DNA of 64,000 nucleotides from an uncultured Flavobacteriaceae bacterium (GCA_947494205.1 CANLUH010000001.1:186001-250000); one strand, 5' to 3'; numbered from the stretch's first letter, positions 1 to 9,142 are shown. Numbers and translations: made by a program. Notes: generated by a model not told the origin, from the sequence alone.

Positions 1-2
1 TT

Positions 3-1226
3 GCTTTTCAGCTAATTATTGCTGTAGGGGTTTTAAAAGTAGGTTTTATTCAAACTGCTTTTGAGAAAGTAGGACAATTATTCATTAGTGTACTAGATTT
101 TACAAGAGCAGGAAGTAAATTTTTATTTGAAGGCTTGGTTGTAGACATGGATAAGTTTGGATTTATATTCGCTTTTCAAGTACTACCAACTATTTTATTC
201 TTCTCGGCACTTACCTCTGTATTATTCTACTTAGGCATTATTCAGAAAGTGGTAAAAGCGATGGCTTGGTTATTATCTAAAGTATTAAAGATTTCTGGAG
301 CCGAAAGTTTAAGTGTTGCTGGAAATATCTTTTTAGGACAAACTGAAGCGCCTTTACTTATTAAAGCTTATTTATAGAAAATGAATAAGTCTGAAATGCT
401 TCTAGTTATGATTGGTGGTATGGCAACAGTTGCCGGAGCTGTTCTAGCTGCATATATTGGCTTTTTAGGTGGTGATGATCCTGTTTTAAAGCTGAAATTC
501 GCCAAACACTTATTAGCTGCATCTGTAATGGCAGCTCCTGGAGCTATAGTGATTTCAAAAATATTATACCCACAAACAGAATCTATTGAGACTGAAGTAG
601 AAGTTTCTCAAGAAAAAATTGGTTCTAACATATTAGACGCTATTGCAAATGGTACTACCGAAGGTTTAAAATTAGCCGTTAATGTAGGTGCTATGCTTTT
701 AGTTTTTGTTGCTTTTATAGCCATGATAAATGGTATTTTAGGTGGCTTAGCTAGTTTTGACGGTTTTGAAATAGCTGCATTAAATATCGATTGGCACTTT
801 ACTTCTTTAAACGAAGTTATTGCAAACAATACGCCTTACGACAGTTTATCTTTAGAGTTTATTTTAGGTTATATTTTCGCACCTTTAATGTGGTTAATGG
901 GAGTTGCTAAAGAAGATATGGCTTTAATGGGACAATTATTAGGTATTAAATTGGCTGCCAGTGAATTTATTGGTTATATACAATTAGCAGAACTTAAAAA
1001 TGTAGCAAGTGCAACACATCTAACCTATAACAAGTCTATAATTATGGCAACTTATATGCTTTGTGGTTTTGCCAACTTTGCTTCTATAGGAATACAAATT
1101 GGTGGTATTGGATCTTTAGCGCCTGGGCAACGTAAGGTATTATCTAAGTTTGGTATGAAAGCTTTAATTGGAGGTACAATAGCCTCTCTTATTTCTGCAA
1201 CGATTGCAGGAATGATTATTGGATAA
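3..1226 (+). pseudogene. CNT-family nucleoside transporter, 5'-partial and split by an in-frame TAG
   Basis: This is a concentrative nucleoside transporter that would import nucleosides by cation symport across the inner membrane. The frame is open from the window edge, stops at TAG 375-377, and resumes in the same frame (AAA, then ATG at 381) to 1226. The first part ends GQTEAPLLIKAYL, and the second opens KMNKSEMLLVMIGGMATVAG, so the reading is continuous across the stop. The second part carries GIKLAASEFIGY, close to the CNT signature GxKx3NEFVAY. Several hydrophobic segments lie on both sides. The TAG sits where I would expect Glu (GAG), so one substitution explains it. It may be a pseudogene, a sequencing error, or two separately translated halves. 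Family call firm; functional state unknown. A terminator follows. Confidence 0.85.
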
Positions 1227-1277
1227 AATAAAGATATTGGTTAAGCATAAACTTAGTTAATAACTTTTAATATTATA

Positions 1278-1320
1278 AAGGACTGAGTCTACTAGATTCA
1301 GTCCTTATTTTTTATTTTTA
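1278..1320 (+). terminator. Intrinsic terminator after the nucleoside transporter
   Basis: A 9-bp perfect stem (AAGGACTGA at 1278-1286 with TCAGTCCTT at 1298-1306) is followed by a T-rich tail to 1320. It separates the transporter from thyA. Confidence 0.85.
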
Positions 1321-1376
1321 ACCACTGAAAAATAAGCGTTTAATTTAATGAGATTCCCATTTCCTTGGGAAAGACT

Positions 1377-2201
1377 ATGAAGCAATATCACGATTTAGTA
1401 AAACACGTTTTAGAAAACGGGAACGAAAAAGGAGATAGAACAGGAACAGGAACAAAAAGTGTATTTGGTCACCAAATGCGATTTGATTTAAGTGAAGGTT
1501 TTCCAATGGTAACTACTAAGAAGTTACACTTAAAATCTATTATTTACGAATTACTTTGGTTTATAAAAGGCGATACTAATATTAATTATCTTACCGAAAA
1601 TGGTGTTAAAATTTGGAACAGTTGGGCAGACGAAAATGGAGATTTAGGTCCTGTTTATGGTCACCAATGGCGTAATTGGAATAGTGATGAAATAGACCAA
1701 CTAAAAGATGTTATAGAGACGCTTAAAACCAACCCAAATAGCAGACGTATGCTAGTTTCGGCTTGGAACCCATCAGTATTACCAGATACTTCAAAATCAT
1801 TTAGCGACAATGTAGCAAATGGTAAAGCTGCATTACCACCTTGCCATGCTTTTTTTCAGTTTTATGTAGCAGATGGTAAATTATCGTGTCAATTATACCA
1901 ACGTAGTGCAGACATCTTTTTAGGTGTTCCATTTAATATTGCGTCTTATGCATTATTAACCATGATGATGGCACAAGTTTGTGGTTACGAAGCAGGAGAC
2001 TTTATTCATACTTTTGGAGATGCGCATATTTATAGTAATCATTTCGAACAATTAGAGCTTCAATTATCTCGTGAGCCTAGACCATTACCAACCATGAGAA
2101 TTAATCCTGAAGTTAAAGACATTCTTGATTTTAAATTTGAAGATTTTACTCTAGAGAATTATAATCCACATCCACATATTAAAGGCGCAGTAGCAGTTTA
2201 A
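1377..2201 (+). CDS. thyA: Thymidylate synthase
   Basis: Methylates dUMP to dTMP using 5,10-methylenetetrahydrofolate, producing dihydrofolate in the cytoplasm. The 274-residue protein shows the phosphate-binding Arg in DRTGTGT (R21), the Arg pair NSRR (R123-R124), the catalytic Cys in [10 protein letters not shown] (C156) and the [17 protein letters not shown] substrate region. It is about 10 residues longer than E. coli ThyA because of an insertion (about residues 136-150) just before the catalytic Cys. I chose ATG 1377 rather than the upstream in-frame TTG at 1365, because [12 protein letters not shown] is the normal family start. The dihydrofolate reductase gene that recycles its product lies 1.7 kb downstream, although two unrelated genes intervene. 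A strong terminator ends the gene. Confidence 0.97.
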   Translation: MKQYHDLVKHVLENGNEKGDRTGTGTKSVFGHQMRFDLSEGFPMVTTKKLHLKSIIYELLWFIKGDTNINYLTENGVKIWNSWADENGDLGPVYGHQWRNWNSDEIDQLKDVIETLKTNPNSRRMLVSAWNPSVLPDTSKSFSDNVANGKAALPPCHAFFQFYVADGKLSCQLYQRSADIFLGVPFNIASYALLTMMMAQVCGYEAGDFIHTFGDAHIYSNHFEQLELQLSREPRPLPTMRINPEVKDILDFKFEDFTLENYNPHPHIKGAVAV

Positions 2202-2224
2202 GCTTTTGTACTTTAATAATTATA

Positions 2225-2265
2225 AAAAGGCTTTTCTTTTACTATAAAAGAAGAGCCTTTTAAAA
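2225..2265 (+). terminator. Intrinsic terminator after thyA
   Basis: A 16-bp stem with a single G-U pair (2225-2240 with 2246-2261) and a 5-base loop. The 3' arm ends in TTTT, and A-rich sequence on the 5' side could let it work in both directions. Confidence 0.85.
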
Positions 2266-2303
2266 TTTACACCTTCAATATAAAACAAAACAGCACCCTA
2301 TTC

Positions 2304-3173
2304 ATGAAATTAACAGTACCCTTTCTCTTATGCTTTTTAACCTTAACGACTTTTGCCCAAGAGAAGACTCCTGAAGATAATAAACCTATTGAAACACAAG
2401 AACTAAACACGAGTGATACTGAAGAGATAACCCTAGAGGAGGTTGAACGTGTTCCAATATATAAAGGCTGCGATGAGAGATTAGATAATCGAGGGTTAAA
2501 AAAATGCATGAATCAGAATGTAACGTTTATTGTCTCTGAAAACTTTAATACCAATATTGCAAAAGGATTAGGTTTAGAACCTGGAAAGACTAAAGTCTCC
2601 TGTTTTTTTAAAATAGATACTAATGGAGATATTATAGCTATAAAAATACGTGGCCCGCACCCTAAAGTAGAAGCAGAAGCCATTCGTGTTTTAAAATTAA
2701 TTCCTAAGTTTAAAAAACCAGGAATGCAAAAAGGCAAAGCTGTTATTGTACCCTATTACTTACCAATTAACTTTATGATTGAAAAGCAGAGCAAAAGAAA
2801 TAGAAAAAATAACATTGAAATAACTACAGAACCAGACATCTATCCTATCTATAAAGGATGCGAAGATGGACTTACTAATGCAGAAATAAAAAAATGTACA
2901 ACACAAAAAATAAGTGATTTTGTACAACTTAGCTTCGATGGTATATTAGCAAGCAAATTATTACCACAAGCTAAAACGACTAAGTTTCAAGTTAATTTTA
3001 TAATTAATAAAAAAGGAAAGGTTGAAAAAATTACAGCAAAAGCTTATAATAAAGAAATAGCAAAAGAAGCTATACGAGTTTTAAAACGACTTCCTAAATT
3101 AAAAAAGCCTGGGTATAAAGACGGAAAAGCTGTTAATGTTCCTATGGGAATACTAATGACTATTTATTTTTAA
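2304..3173 (+). CDS. Secreted protein with two tandem TonB C-terminal-like domains
   Basis: Residues 1-18 form a signal peptide ending TTFAQ. Two homologous modules follow, each opening with a Cys-containing PIYKGC motif (about residues 51 and 177). Each then holds a TonB_C-type pattern: FKIDTNGDI, EAIRVLKLIPKFKKPG, then GKAVIVPYYLPINF in copy 1, and the matching EAIRVLKRLPKLKKPG in copy 2. True TonB has an N-terminal membrane anchor and a proline-rich linker to reach ExbB/ExbD. Neither is present here, so classical energy transduction is unlikely. It probably works in the periplasm or at the outer membrane, by an unknown mechanism. The next gene encodes a one-module relative, so the pair looks like a local duplication. 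Domain call firm; role unknown. Confidence 0.75.
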   Translation: MKLTVPFLLCFLTLTTFAQEKTPEDNKPIETQELNTSDTEEITLEEVERVPIYKGCDERLDNRGLKKCMNQNVTFIVSENFNTNIAKGLGLEPGKTKVSCFFKIDTNGDIIAIKIRGPHPKVEAEAIRVLKLIPKFKKPGMQKGKAVIVPYYLPINFMIEKQSKRNRKNNIEITTEPDIYPIYKGCEDGLTNAEIKKCTTQKISDFVQLSFDGILASKLLPQAKTTKFQVNFIINKKGKVEKITAKAYNKEIAKEAIRVLKRLPKLKKPGYKDGKAVNVPMGILMTIYF

Positions 3174-3248
3174 ATTCTAATTATTCTTTTATTTTTGGAC
3201 AATCTTAAAATGTATTTTCTCTCCTTAATTAATGACTTAATCTACACT

Positions 3249-3788
3249 ATGAAAAATTTTATTTTATTACTTTTTATATCATGTTTTTCAATAGCTAATG
3301 CTCAAGAAGTAACAGCTACTGAAAATGAAACGGAAGACACAGAAGTTTCTTTTGCTATTATTGAAGAAGTTCCCGTTTATTCAGGCTGTGAAAACCTTCA
3401 AGGTAATTTTGCAAGAAAAAAATGTATGAATAAAAAATTAGGAAACCTTATAAGAGCAAATTTTAATTCGAATCTAGCAAAACAAAACGGGTTATCTGGT
3501 CGCATTAAAATTGGTGTTTTCTTTAAAATTGGTAAAGATGGAAATATTAAAGATATTGAAGCAAAGACCGATTATAAAGTTATGGAAACAGAAGCTATTC
3601 GTGTTGTTAGCTTAATTCCAAAAATGCAACCGGGTGTTCAAAGAGGAAAACCTGTTACTGTACCTTATTACTTGCCTATAAATTTTGTAGTTGAAAAAGA
3701 AGAACCAAAACCTTTAACTAAAAAGGAGCTTAAAGCCTTAAAACGAGCAGAAAAGAAAGCGAAGAAAGCTGCAAAAAAGAAAAGCTAA
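3249..3788 (+). CDS. Secreted protein with one TonB C-terminal-like domain and a Lys-rich tail
   Basis: The start is set at ATG 3249, which gives a clean signal peptide (KNFILLLFISCFSIANAQ); a TTG 54 bases upstream would only add a non-signal leader. The mature part carries PVYSGCENLQG, then FFKIGKDGNIKDIEA, EAIRVVSLIPKMQPG and GKPVTVPYYLPINF, matching one module of the upstream neighbour. The last about 30 residues are an Ala/Lys-rich charged helix (KKELKALKRAEKKAKKAAKK), which could bind acidic polymers such as LPS, nucleic acid or peptidoglycan; that is inference. There is no N-terminal TonB anchor. It lies 75 bases after the two-module paralogue on the same strand, so co-expression is plausible. 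Confidence 0.7.
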   Translation: MKNFILLLFISCFSIANAQEVTATENETEDTEVSFAIIEEVPVYSGCENLQGNFARKKCMNKKLGNLIRANFNSNLAKQNGLSGRIKIGVFFKIGKDGNIKDIEAKTDYKVMETEAIRVVSLIPKMQPGVQRGKPVTVPYYLPINFVVEKEEPKPLTKKELKALKRAEKKAKKAAKKKS

Positions 3789-3876
3789 ATGCTTTATAAA
3801 TAGCAAAAGACTTTCACTAAAAAGCCTTTTTTCTTGTATCCTTAAATTCTTTAACTTTACATCATAACAAAAACAT

Positions 3877-4785
3877 ATGTTCGGAAAGAAAAAAGTAAAA
3901 CCGCAAATAGATCAAGAGCAGTTAGAACTTATTAAGAATGCGCAACGTCGTGTAAAACAAAAAAAACGTTTATATAGTCATTTCGTTATATTCTTAATTG
4001 GCGCATTATTTTTAGTACTAGCTAATACCGTTTTAGGCATTGGAGATACCGTAAAATTCTTCGATATAGATTGGTTTGTTTTCGCCATATTTATTTGGTT
4101 ATTCTTTTTACTATACCATATTTTTAATGTCTTTGTTACTCATAAATTTATGGGGAAAGAATGGGAAAAGATACAGTTAGACAAACTTGTAGCAAAACAA
4201 AAGATTAGAATTAATAAACTAAAAACGCAATTGGAAAAAGAAGACATTCATATTGCTAAAACCGAAGTTTATAATGACGAAATAAGCAAAATGCAACAAA
4301 ACATAACTATAATAGTAGCAGCTGCTAAGAATGATGCTATAGGTAAAGACAATCAATTAATTTGGCACTTAAAAGATGATCTTAAACGTTTTAAAGCATT
4401 AACTTCTGGGCACCATATTATTATGGGACGTAAAACATTTGAAAGCTTTCCAAAACCTTTACCAAACAGAACACATGTTGTTATTACTAGACAAAGTGAT
4501 TATAAAGCACCAGATGGTGTTATTATTGTTAACTCACTAAAAGAAGCAATAGAAGTTTCTAAAAATGACGATAGGCCTTTTATTATAGGCGGAGGGGAAA
4601 TATACAAACAAGCCATGTCTGTTGCAGACTCTATAGAACTAACCCGGGTACATGACGATTTTGAAGCGGATACCTTTTTTCCTGAAATAGATGAAACTAT
4701 TTGGGAGGAAACTGCTAACATCTATCATGGTATGGATGACAACCATAAACATGCGTTTACATTTTTAACTTATAAGAGGAAATAA
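3877..4785 (+). CDS. folA: Dihydrofolate reductase fused to an N-terminal 2TM membrane domain
   Basis: Residues about 143-302 form a complete DHFR that reduces dihydrofolate to tetrahydrofolate with NADPH. It has VAAAKNDAIGKDNQLIW, the acidic active-site residue D168 (WHLKDDLKRF), GRKTFESF and the cofactor loop GGGEIYKQAM. In front lie two transmembrane segments (about 33-52 and 64-88) in the style of the Bacteroidota 2TM domain, with the FMGKEWEK motif after TM2, then a charged coiled-coil-like linker (about 95-138). The frame is open throughout, so the enzyme would be tethered to the inner membrane. Met139 could allow a soluble DHFR to be made by internal initiation. It partners functionally with ThyA upstream. 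The methyltransferase gene begins 8 bases after the stop. Confidence 0.93.
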   Translation: MFGKKKVKPQIDQEQLELIKNAQRRVKQKKRLYSHFVIFLIGALFLVLANTVLGIGDTVKFFDIDWFVFAIFIWLFFLLYHIFNVFVTHKFMGKEWEKIQLDKLVAKQKIRINKLKTQLEKEDIHIAKTEVYNDEISKMQQNITIIVAAAKNDAIGKDNQLIWHLKDDLKRFKALTSGHHIIMGRKTFESFPKPLPNRTHVVITRQSDYKAPDGVIIVNSLKEAIEVSKNDDRPFIIGGGEIYKQAMSVADSIELTRVHDDFEADTFFPEIDETIWEETANIYHGMDDNHKHAFTFLTYKRK

Positions 4786-4793
4786 TATTCAAG

Positions 4794-5540
4794 ATGAATC
4801 ATTACAAAGACCTCTTAATTACTTCAGACACTAACACCCCAGCATTTACAGAAAGTGATTTTCCGTTAGATTGGTCTATGACAAGAAATGAACGTTATGG
4901 TTTTATTCATGTATTACAACATATTAAACCTAAAATTTCTATTGAAATAGGCACATATAATGGTGGTAGTTTACAAGTAATAAGTAAATATTCCGAAAAA
5001 GTATATGCCATAGACACAGATCCTACAATAGTAGAGCGTTTAGGCTCTAAATTTAAAAATGTAGAATTCTTAATAGGCGATTCTAAAGCCATCGTTCCTC
5101 AGTTAATACAAGACTTACAAGCCAAAGGAGATTCTATAGAATTTGCCTTAATAGATGGCGATCATAGTTCGGAAGGTGTAGCTGCAGATATAAAAAATCT
5201 ATTAGACTATAAACCCGTAAAAAGTTTACATATTCTATTACATGATAGCTTTAATCCTAGGTGTAGAAAAGGCATGAAAATCTATAACTATAATAATAAC
5301 AAACAGGTTCATTATGTTGAGTTAGATTTTATTTCTGGTGTTTTTAATCCCGACAATTTAAACCGACAAATGTGGGGAGGATTAGCATTGATTATTATGT
5401 TGGCAGAAAAACGTTCTACTCAGCTTCAAATACATCAAAGTCAATTAAAACTATACAATATTGCTTATAAACACTCTATTCATTTTATGAAAAACACCTT
5501 ATCATTTTTAAAGCCAATTGTGCGTTTGTTTAGAAAATAA
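4794..5540 (+). CDS. Class I SAM-dependent methyltransferase (Methyltransf_24 type)
   Basis: A 248-residue soluble protein with the SAM-binding glycine motif IEIGTYNGG (about residues 50-58), an acidic ribose-binding strand AIDTDP (about 72-77) and ALIDGDHSSEGV followed by LLHDS. This order is typical of CmcI/Methyltransf_24-like enzymes, which often act on small metabolites or sugars. The C-terminus has a basic amphipathic stretch (FLKPIVRLFRK), which may associate with membranes. The substrate cannot be read from sequence. It sits 8 bases after the DHFR fusion and 5 bases before the Crp/Fnr gene, so the three are probably one transcript. Confidence 0.8.
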   Translation: MNHYKDLLITSDTNTPAFTESDFPLDWSMTRNERYGFIHVLQHIKPKISIEIGTYNGGSLQVISKYSEKVYAIDTDPTIVERLGSKFKNVEFLIGDSKAIVPQLIQDLQAKGDSIEFALIDGDHSSEGVAADIKNLLDYKPVKSLHILLHDSFNPRCRKGMKIYNYNNNKQVHYVELDFISGVFNPDNLNRQMWGGLALIIMLAEKRSTQLQIHQSQLKLYNIAYKHSIHFMKNTLSFLKPIVRLFRK

Positions 5541-5545
5541 AACCG

Positions 5546-6115
5546 ATGGAACAACTTATAGCTTATTTTCAACAGAGAATCCCATTACATTCAGATGATC
5601 TAGATTTGCTTAAAAAAATAACTACAACTGCAGAAACACTTCCTAAAACCATCTTAATTAAAGAAGGTAAAATTGAAAATCATTTATATTTTTTAACAAA
5701 CGGAATTGTTAAAGGTTATAAGATTAATAATGGTAAAATAGTTATAGAACATTTAGTCGAAAATAATAGTTTCTTTACCTCGATAGATAGTTTTATAAGT
5801 CGTACCGTTTCCAAAGAATACTTTGAAACTATTACAAACTGTTCAATTTGTAAAATCTCTATTACCGATTTAAATATTTTAAAAGCGTCTTCAAAAAAAT
5901 GGAGTAATTTAATAGAAACTATAACTCACGAAAATTTACGCTGTAAAATGGAACGAGTTAATGATTTTCAAACATTAACAGCAAAGGAACGTTATTTAAA
6001 ATTCTTAAAAAACTCACCTCATTTGGCTTTAAATGTTTCTATAGAAAATATTGCTTCCTTTTTAGGAATGGAACCGCAATCTTTAAGTCGCATAAGAAAA
6101 CAAATCACTATCTAA
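5546..6115 (+). CDS. Crp/Fnr-family transcriptional regulator
   Basis: A 189-residue regulator. Residues about 20-120 follow the cyclic-nucleotide-binding beta-roll fold (ILIKEGKIENHLYFLTNGIVKGY), and the C-terminus about 150-189 is a winged-helix DNA-binding domain (VSIENIASFLGMEPQSLSRIRK). The Arg/Ser pair that binds cAMP in E. coli Crp is not evident, and there is no N-terminal Cys set for an Fe-S cluster, so the effector is unknown. Flavobacterial members of this group often control the gene next door; here that is the NAD-dependent epimerase starting 63 bases downstream in the same direction. Confidence 0.85.
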   Translation: MEQLIAYFQQRIPLHSDDLDLLKKITTTAETLPKTILIKEGKIENHLYFLTNGIVKGYKINNGKIVIEHLVENNSFFTSIDSFISRTVSKEYFETITNCSICKISITDLNILKASSKKWSNLIETITHENLRCKMERVNDFQTLTAKERYLKFLKNSPHLALNVSIENIASFLGMEPQSLSRIRKQITI

Positions 6116-6178
6116 CAAATGTTATTTTTATAAATAAGATAGTATTTAATCTTTGTTTAAATTTTAATTTAAATATAG

Positions 6179-7180
6179 ATGAATACAGAGATTTCATTAG
6201 TAACTGGAGCAAATGGACATTTAGGAAACAACCTAGTAAGATTATTACTCTCAAAAAATATAAAAACAAAAGCTTCTGTTAGAGACATAAATAATACTAT
6301 TCCTTTTAAAGGATTAGACTGCGAACTTACACAAGCAGATTTAATGGATAAAAAGTCTTTAATAAATGCATTTAAAGGTATTACTAATTTATATGCAGTA
6401 GGTGCTAATTTTAAAATGTGGGCTAGAAACCCTAAAGAAGAGATTTATAACAATAACGTAATAGGCACTAAAAATTTATTTGAAGCTGCCCATATTTGCG
6501 GTGTAAAAAATATAGTATATGTAAGTTCTGTTGCTGCTCTAGATTTCACAAAACTTCCAGCAAAAGAAAGTAATGGTTACAATAAAGACCGAAGAAATTG
6601 GTACTATAACTCTAAAAATGACTCCGATAAATTAGCGATAGAATTAAGTGCAAAATATAATATAAGAACTGTACTCATTTTACCTTCTGCTATGATTGGT
6701 AGTGAGGCTTATAAATTAAGTTATTCTAATACGTTGGTATTACAAATATTAAAAGGAGAAATACCTGTAGACACTAATATTACTTTAAATTGGATTGATG
6801 TTAAAGATGTCGCCCTAGGTGCTTACAATGCGATGACAAAAGGTAAAAACAGAGAACGCTATATCTTAGCTAACAAACAACATACTTCAATACAAGACAG
6901 CGTTAAAATAGCAGCTAAACTATACCCCAAACTAAAACTAAAAACGCCTAAAAAAATTCCCAAACCCCTACTCTACTGTATTGCTTTTATAATGGAATTT
7001 ACAAGTAAGATAACAAAAAAAGAACCTCTATTACAAAAACATTATCTAGATATGTTTTATGGTCTAAAACAAGACTACGATATTAGTAAATCTATTAAAG
7101 ACTTAGATTTTAATCCTACCGATTCAAAAGTAGCATTAATTAAAGCATTGAAATATTTAAAAAACGACTGGAAAGCATAA
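6179..7180 (+). CDS. NAD(P)-dependent epimerase/dehydratase (extended SDR, dihydroflavonol-reductase-like)
   Basis: A 333-residue Rossmann protein with TGANGHLGNNLVRLL (the GxxGxxG dinucleotide site, residues about 8-22), the YVSSVAAL strand and a NWYYNSKNDSDK region. The last holds a YxxxK-like pair in the spot where the SDR catalytic Tyr and Lys fall (YNSKNDSDK is slightly displaced from the canonical spacing). The pattern fits the atypical/extended SDR group of dihydroflavonol-4-reductase-like enzymes, which reduce or epimerise small carbonyl substrates. Which substrate is not evident. The preceding 63 bases are very A+T rich and probably hold its promoter. The upstream Crp/Fnr gene is a candidate regulator. 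Confidence 0.8.
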   Translation: MNTEISLVTGANGHLGNNLVRLLLSKNIKTKASVRDINNTIPFKGLDCELTQADLMDKKSLINAFKGITNLYAVGANFKMWARNPKEEIYNNNVIGTKNLFEAAHICGVKNIVYVSSVAALDFTKLPAKESNGYNKDRRNWYYNSKNDSDKLAIELSAKYNIRTVLILPSAMIGSEAYKLSYSNTLVLQILKGEIPVDTNITLNWIDVKDVALGAYNAMTKGKNRERYILANKQHTSIQDSVKIAAKLYPKLKLKTPKKIPKPLLYCIAFIMEFTSKITKKEPLLQKHYLDMFYGLKQDYDISKSIKDLDFNPTDSKVALIKALKYLKNDWKA

Positions 7181-7197
7181 ACCTTTAAATTTTTCCT

Positions 7198-7205
7198 AAT
7201 TTTGC
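7198..7205 (+). promoter_or_regulatory. Candidate -7 box for the FAD-dependent dehydrogenase gene
   Basis: TAATTTTG matches the Bacteroidota -7 consensus TAnnTTTG. It lies 3 bases before the ATG at 7209, so the transcript would be leaderless or nearly so. No clear -33 TTG is seen. Confidence 0.4.
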
Positions 7206-7208
7206 AGC

Positions 7209-8765
7209 ATGGTAAAAGAACTACAATTACGTGTTACTTTAAAAGAAGAAGAATTTAAAGACATTTTAATTTCCAAAGCTGCAAAATGGCTAGATATTCC
7301 TAAAGAAGATATTACTGGTATTAAAGTATTACGTAAATCTATAGATGCACGTAAACCTAAAATTATACTTAATTATAAAGTTGCTGTATATATTAGAGAA
7401 GCTTTACCAAAACAATCCGAGTACCAATTCGATTATAAAGATGTTTCTAAAGCAAAACCAGTACACATTATAGGTTTTGGACCAGCTGGCATGTATGCGG
7501 CATTACGTTGTATAGAATTAGGCTATAAACCCATTGTATTAGAACGTGGAAAAAATGTACAGCAAAGACGACGAGACTTAAAAGCCATAAACCAGGATCA
7601 TATTGTAAATGATGATTCTAATTACTGTTTTGGGGAAGGTGGAGCAGGAACATACAGTGATGGAAAACTATATACTCGTAGTTTAAAACGTGGCGATGTG
7701 CGTAGAATTTTTGAAAATCTAGTGTACCATGGAGCAACAGATCAGATTTTAGTTGATGCACACCCTCATATTGGAACAAACAAACTCCCTAAAATCATTC
7801 AAAATATTCGCGAAAACATTATAAAATATGGAGGAGAAGTTCATTTTGAAACACGAGTTGTAGATTTTAATATTAAAAATAATACTATAAAATCTGTTAT
7901 TCTTCAAAATGGAAATGAGCTAGATACTGAACGTGTTATATTAGCAACTGGTCATTCTGCTAGAGATATTTTTTATTTATTAAAAGATAAAGATATAGCT
8001 ATAAAATCAAAATCGTTTGCCATGGGCGTTCGTGTAGAACATCCGCAACACATTATAGATTCTATACAGTACCATTGTTCTGGAGATCGTCATGAAATAT
8101 TACCTGCCGCTGCCTACAGTTTAGTACAACAAGTAAACGAACGTGGTGTGTATTCTTTCTGCATGTGTCCCGGTGGATTTATTGTACCTGCAGCAACAGC
8201 AAATGGAGAAGTTGTAGTAAATGGTATGTCTCCTTCAAGACGTAATAATAAGTTCGCAAACTCTGGAATTGTAGTTGAAATAAATGCTGAAAAGGATTTA
8301 AAGAAATATGAGCAATTTGGCGAATTAAAAGGCTTAGAATTTCAAAAAGATTTAGAACGTTTAGCCTTTACCGCTGGTGGAAGAAGTCAAGTAGCTCCAG
8401 CGCAACGTTTAACCGATTTTGTTGAAGGACGTTTGTCTAACAATTTAAATGAAACCTCTTATCAACCAGGATTGAAATCAGCTCCTATGCATTCGTTATT
8501 ACCTAAATTAATAGGAGGGAGATTACGCAAAGGTTTTGCTGCTTTTGGTAAAAAAATGAAAGGGTATTACACTGAAGAAGCTAATATTGTAGGTGTAGAA
8601 TCTAGAACCTCATCTCCTGTAAATATTCCAAGAACAGAAACTTTAGAACATCCACAAATTTCAAACCTATTTCCTTGTGGAGAAGGGGGTGGTTATGCTG
8701 GTGGTATTGTTTCTGCTGCTATGGATGGAGAACGCTGTGCTGAGGCTGCTATAGTTGGATTATAG
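7209..8765 (+). CDS. Uncharacterised FAD-dependent dehydrogenase (COG2509-like)
   Basis: A 518-residue flavoprotein. After an N-terminal alpha/beta domain (about residues 1-85) comes the FAD-binding dinucleotide motif VHIIGFGPAGMYAAL (about 89-103), then GEGGAGTYSDGKL and the ATGHSARD motif typical of two-dinucleotide-binding-fold proteins. The C-terminus has FPCGEGGGYAGGIVSAAMDG, the second FAD contact. The protein matches the widespread but poorly characterised COG2509 FAD-dependent dehydrogenases; the reaction is unknown. It is probably cytoplasmic, as there is no signal sequence. A small membrane-protein gene follows after 2 bases. Confidence 0.85.
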   Translation: MVKELQLRVTLKEEEFKDILISKAAKWLDIPKEDITGIKVLRKSIDARKPKIILNYKVAVYIREALPKQSEYQFDYKDVSKAKPVHIIGFGPAGMYAALRCIELGYKPIVLERGKNVQQRRRDLKAINQDHIVNDDSNYCFGEGGAGTYSDGKLYTRSLKRGDVRRIFENLVYHGATDQILVDAHPHIGTNKLPKIIQNIRENIIKYGGEVHFETRVVDFNIKNNTIKSVILQNGNELDTERVILATGHSARDIFYLLKDKDIAIKSKSFAMGVRVEHPQHIIDSIQYHCSGDRHEILPAAAYSLVQQVNERGVYSFCMCPGGFIVPAATANGEVVVNGMSPSRRNNKFANSGIVVEINAEKDLKKYEQFGELKGLEFQKDLERLAFTAGGRSQVAPAQRLTDFVEGRLSNNLNETSYQPGLKSAPMHSLLPKLIGGRLRKGFAAFGKKMKGYYTEEANIVGVESRTSSPVNIPRTETLEHPQISNLFPCGEGGGYAGGIVSAAMDGERCAEAAIVGL

Positions 8766-8767
8766 AA

Positions 8768-9055
8768 ATGACAAATGATTATTTTAAAGCTATAGCCATT
8801 ACAGTACTATCTGCAATTCCTTTATTTTGGGTCTTAACGTTCTCTAATGTATTTGAATTTATCTCAATTGTATTTGATAATCTTCTACTATCGTTAATAG
8901 TATTAATTGCCTTAGTGGGTATAAGTTCTCTAATTTACTATACTCATAAAAAAAAGCAATTTTACAATCTACTTATATTTAACACAATAATATTTGTATG
9001 CTATTTATTATTTCCCATATTATGTTTGTTTGGTATCATTTTATCCTTCAATTAA
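8768..9055 (+). CDS. Small membrane protein of unknown function
   Basis: A 95-residue protein, almost wholly hydrophobic, with three likely transmembrane helices (about residues 8-28, 36-58 and 66-92) and a short basic loop (THKKKQ) between the second and third. It has no recognised motif. It begins 2 bases after the FAD dehydrogenase stop codon and is probably translated from the same message. Confidence 0.6.
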   Translation: MTNDYFKAIAITVLSAIPLFWVLTFSNVFEFISIVFDNLLLSLIVLIALVGISSLIYYTHKKKQFYNLLIFNTIIFVCYLLFPILCLFGIILSFN

Positions 9056-9094
9056 AATTTAAAAAAATATTTTGCCTTAAAAGACGTTAAAAAC

Positions 9095-9122
9095 TGTTTT
9101 AAAGATATTATTCCTATTTTTG
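9095..9122 (+). promoter_or_regulatory. Candidate promoter of fabD-lspA
   Basis: The -7 box TATTTTTG (9115-9122) matches TAnnTTTG, with a TGTTTT element about 15 bases upstream as a weak -33. It lies 20 bases before the fabD ATG. Confidence 0.5.
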
Positions 9123-9142
9123 CAGCACTAAATTAAAAACTA

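Noticed and set aside
3195..3788. TTG start at 3195 for the second TonB_C protein
   Set aside because: ATG at 3249 produces a normal signal peptide directly at the N-terminus.
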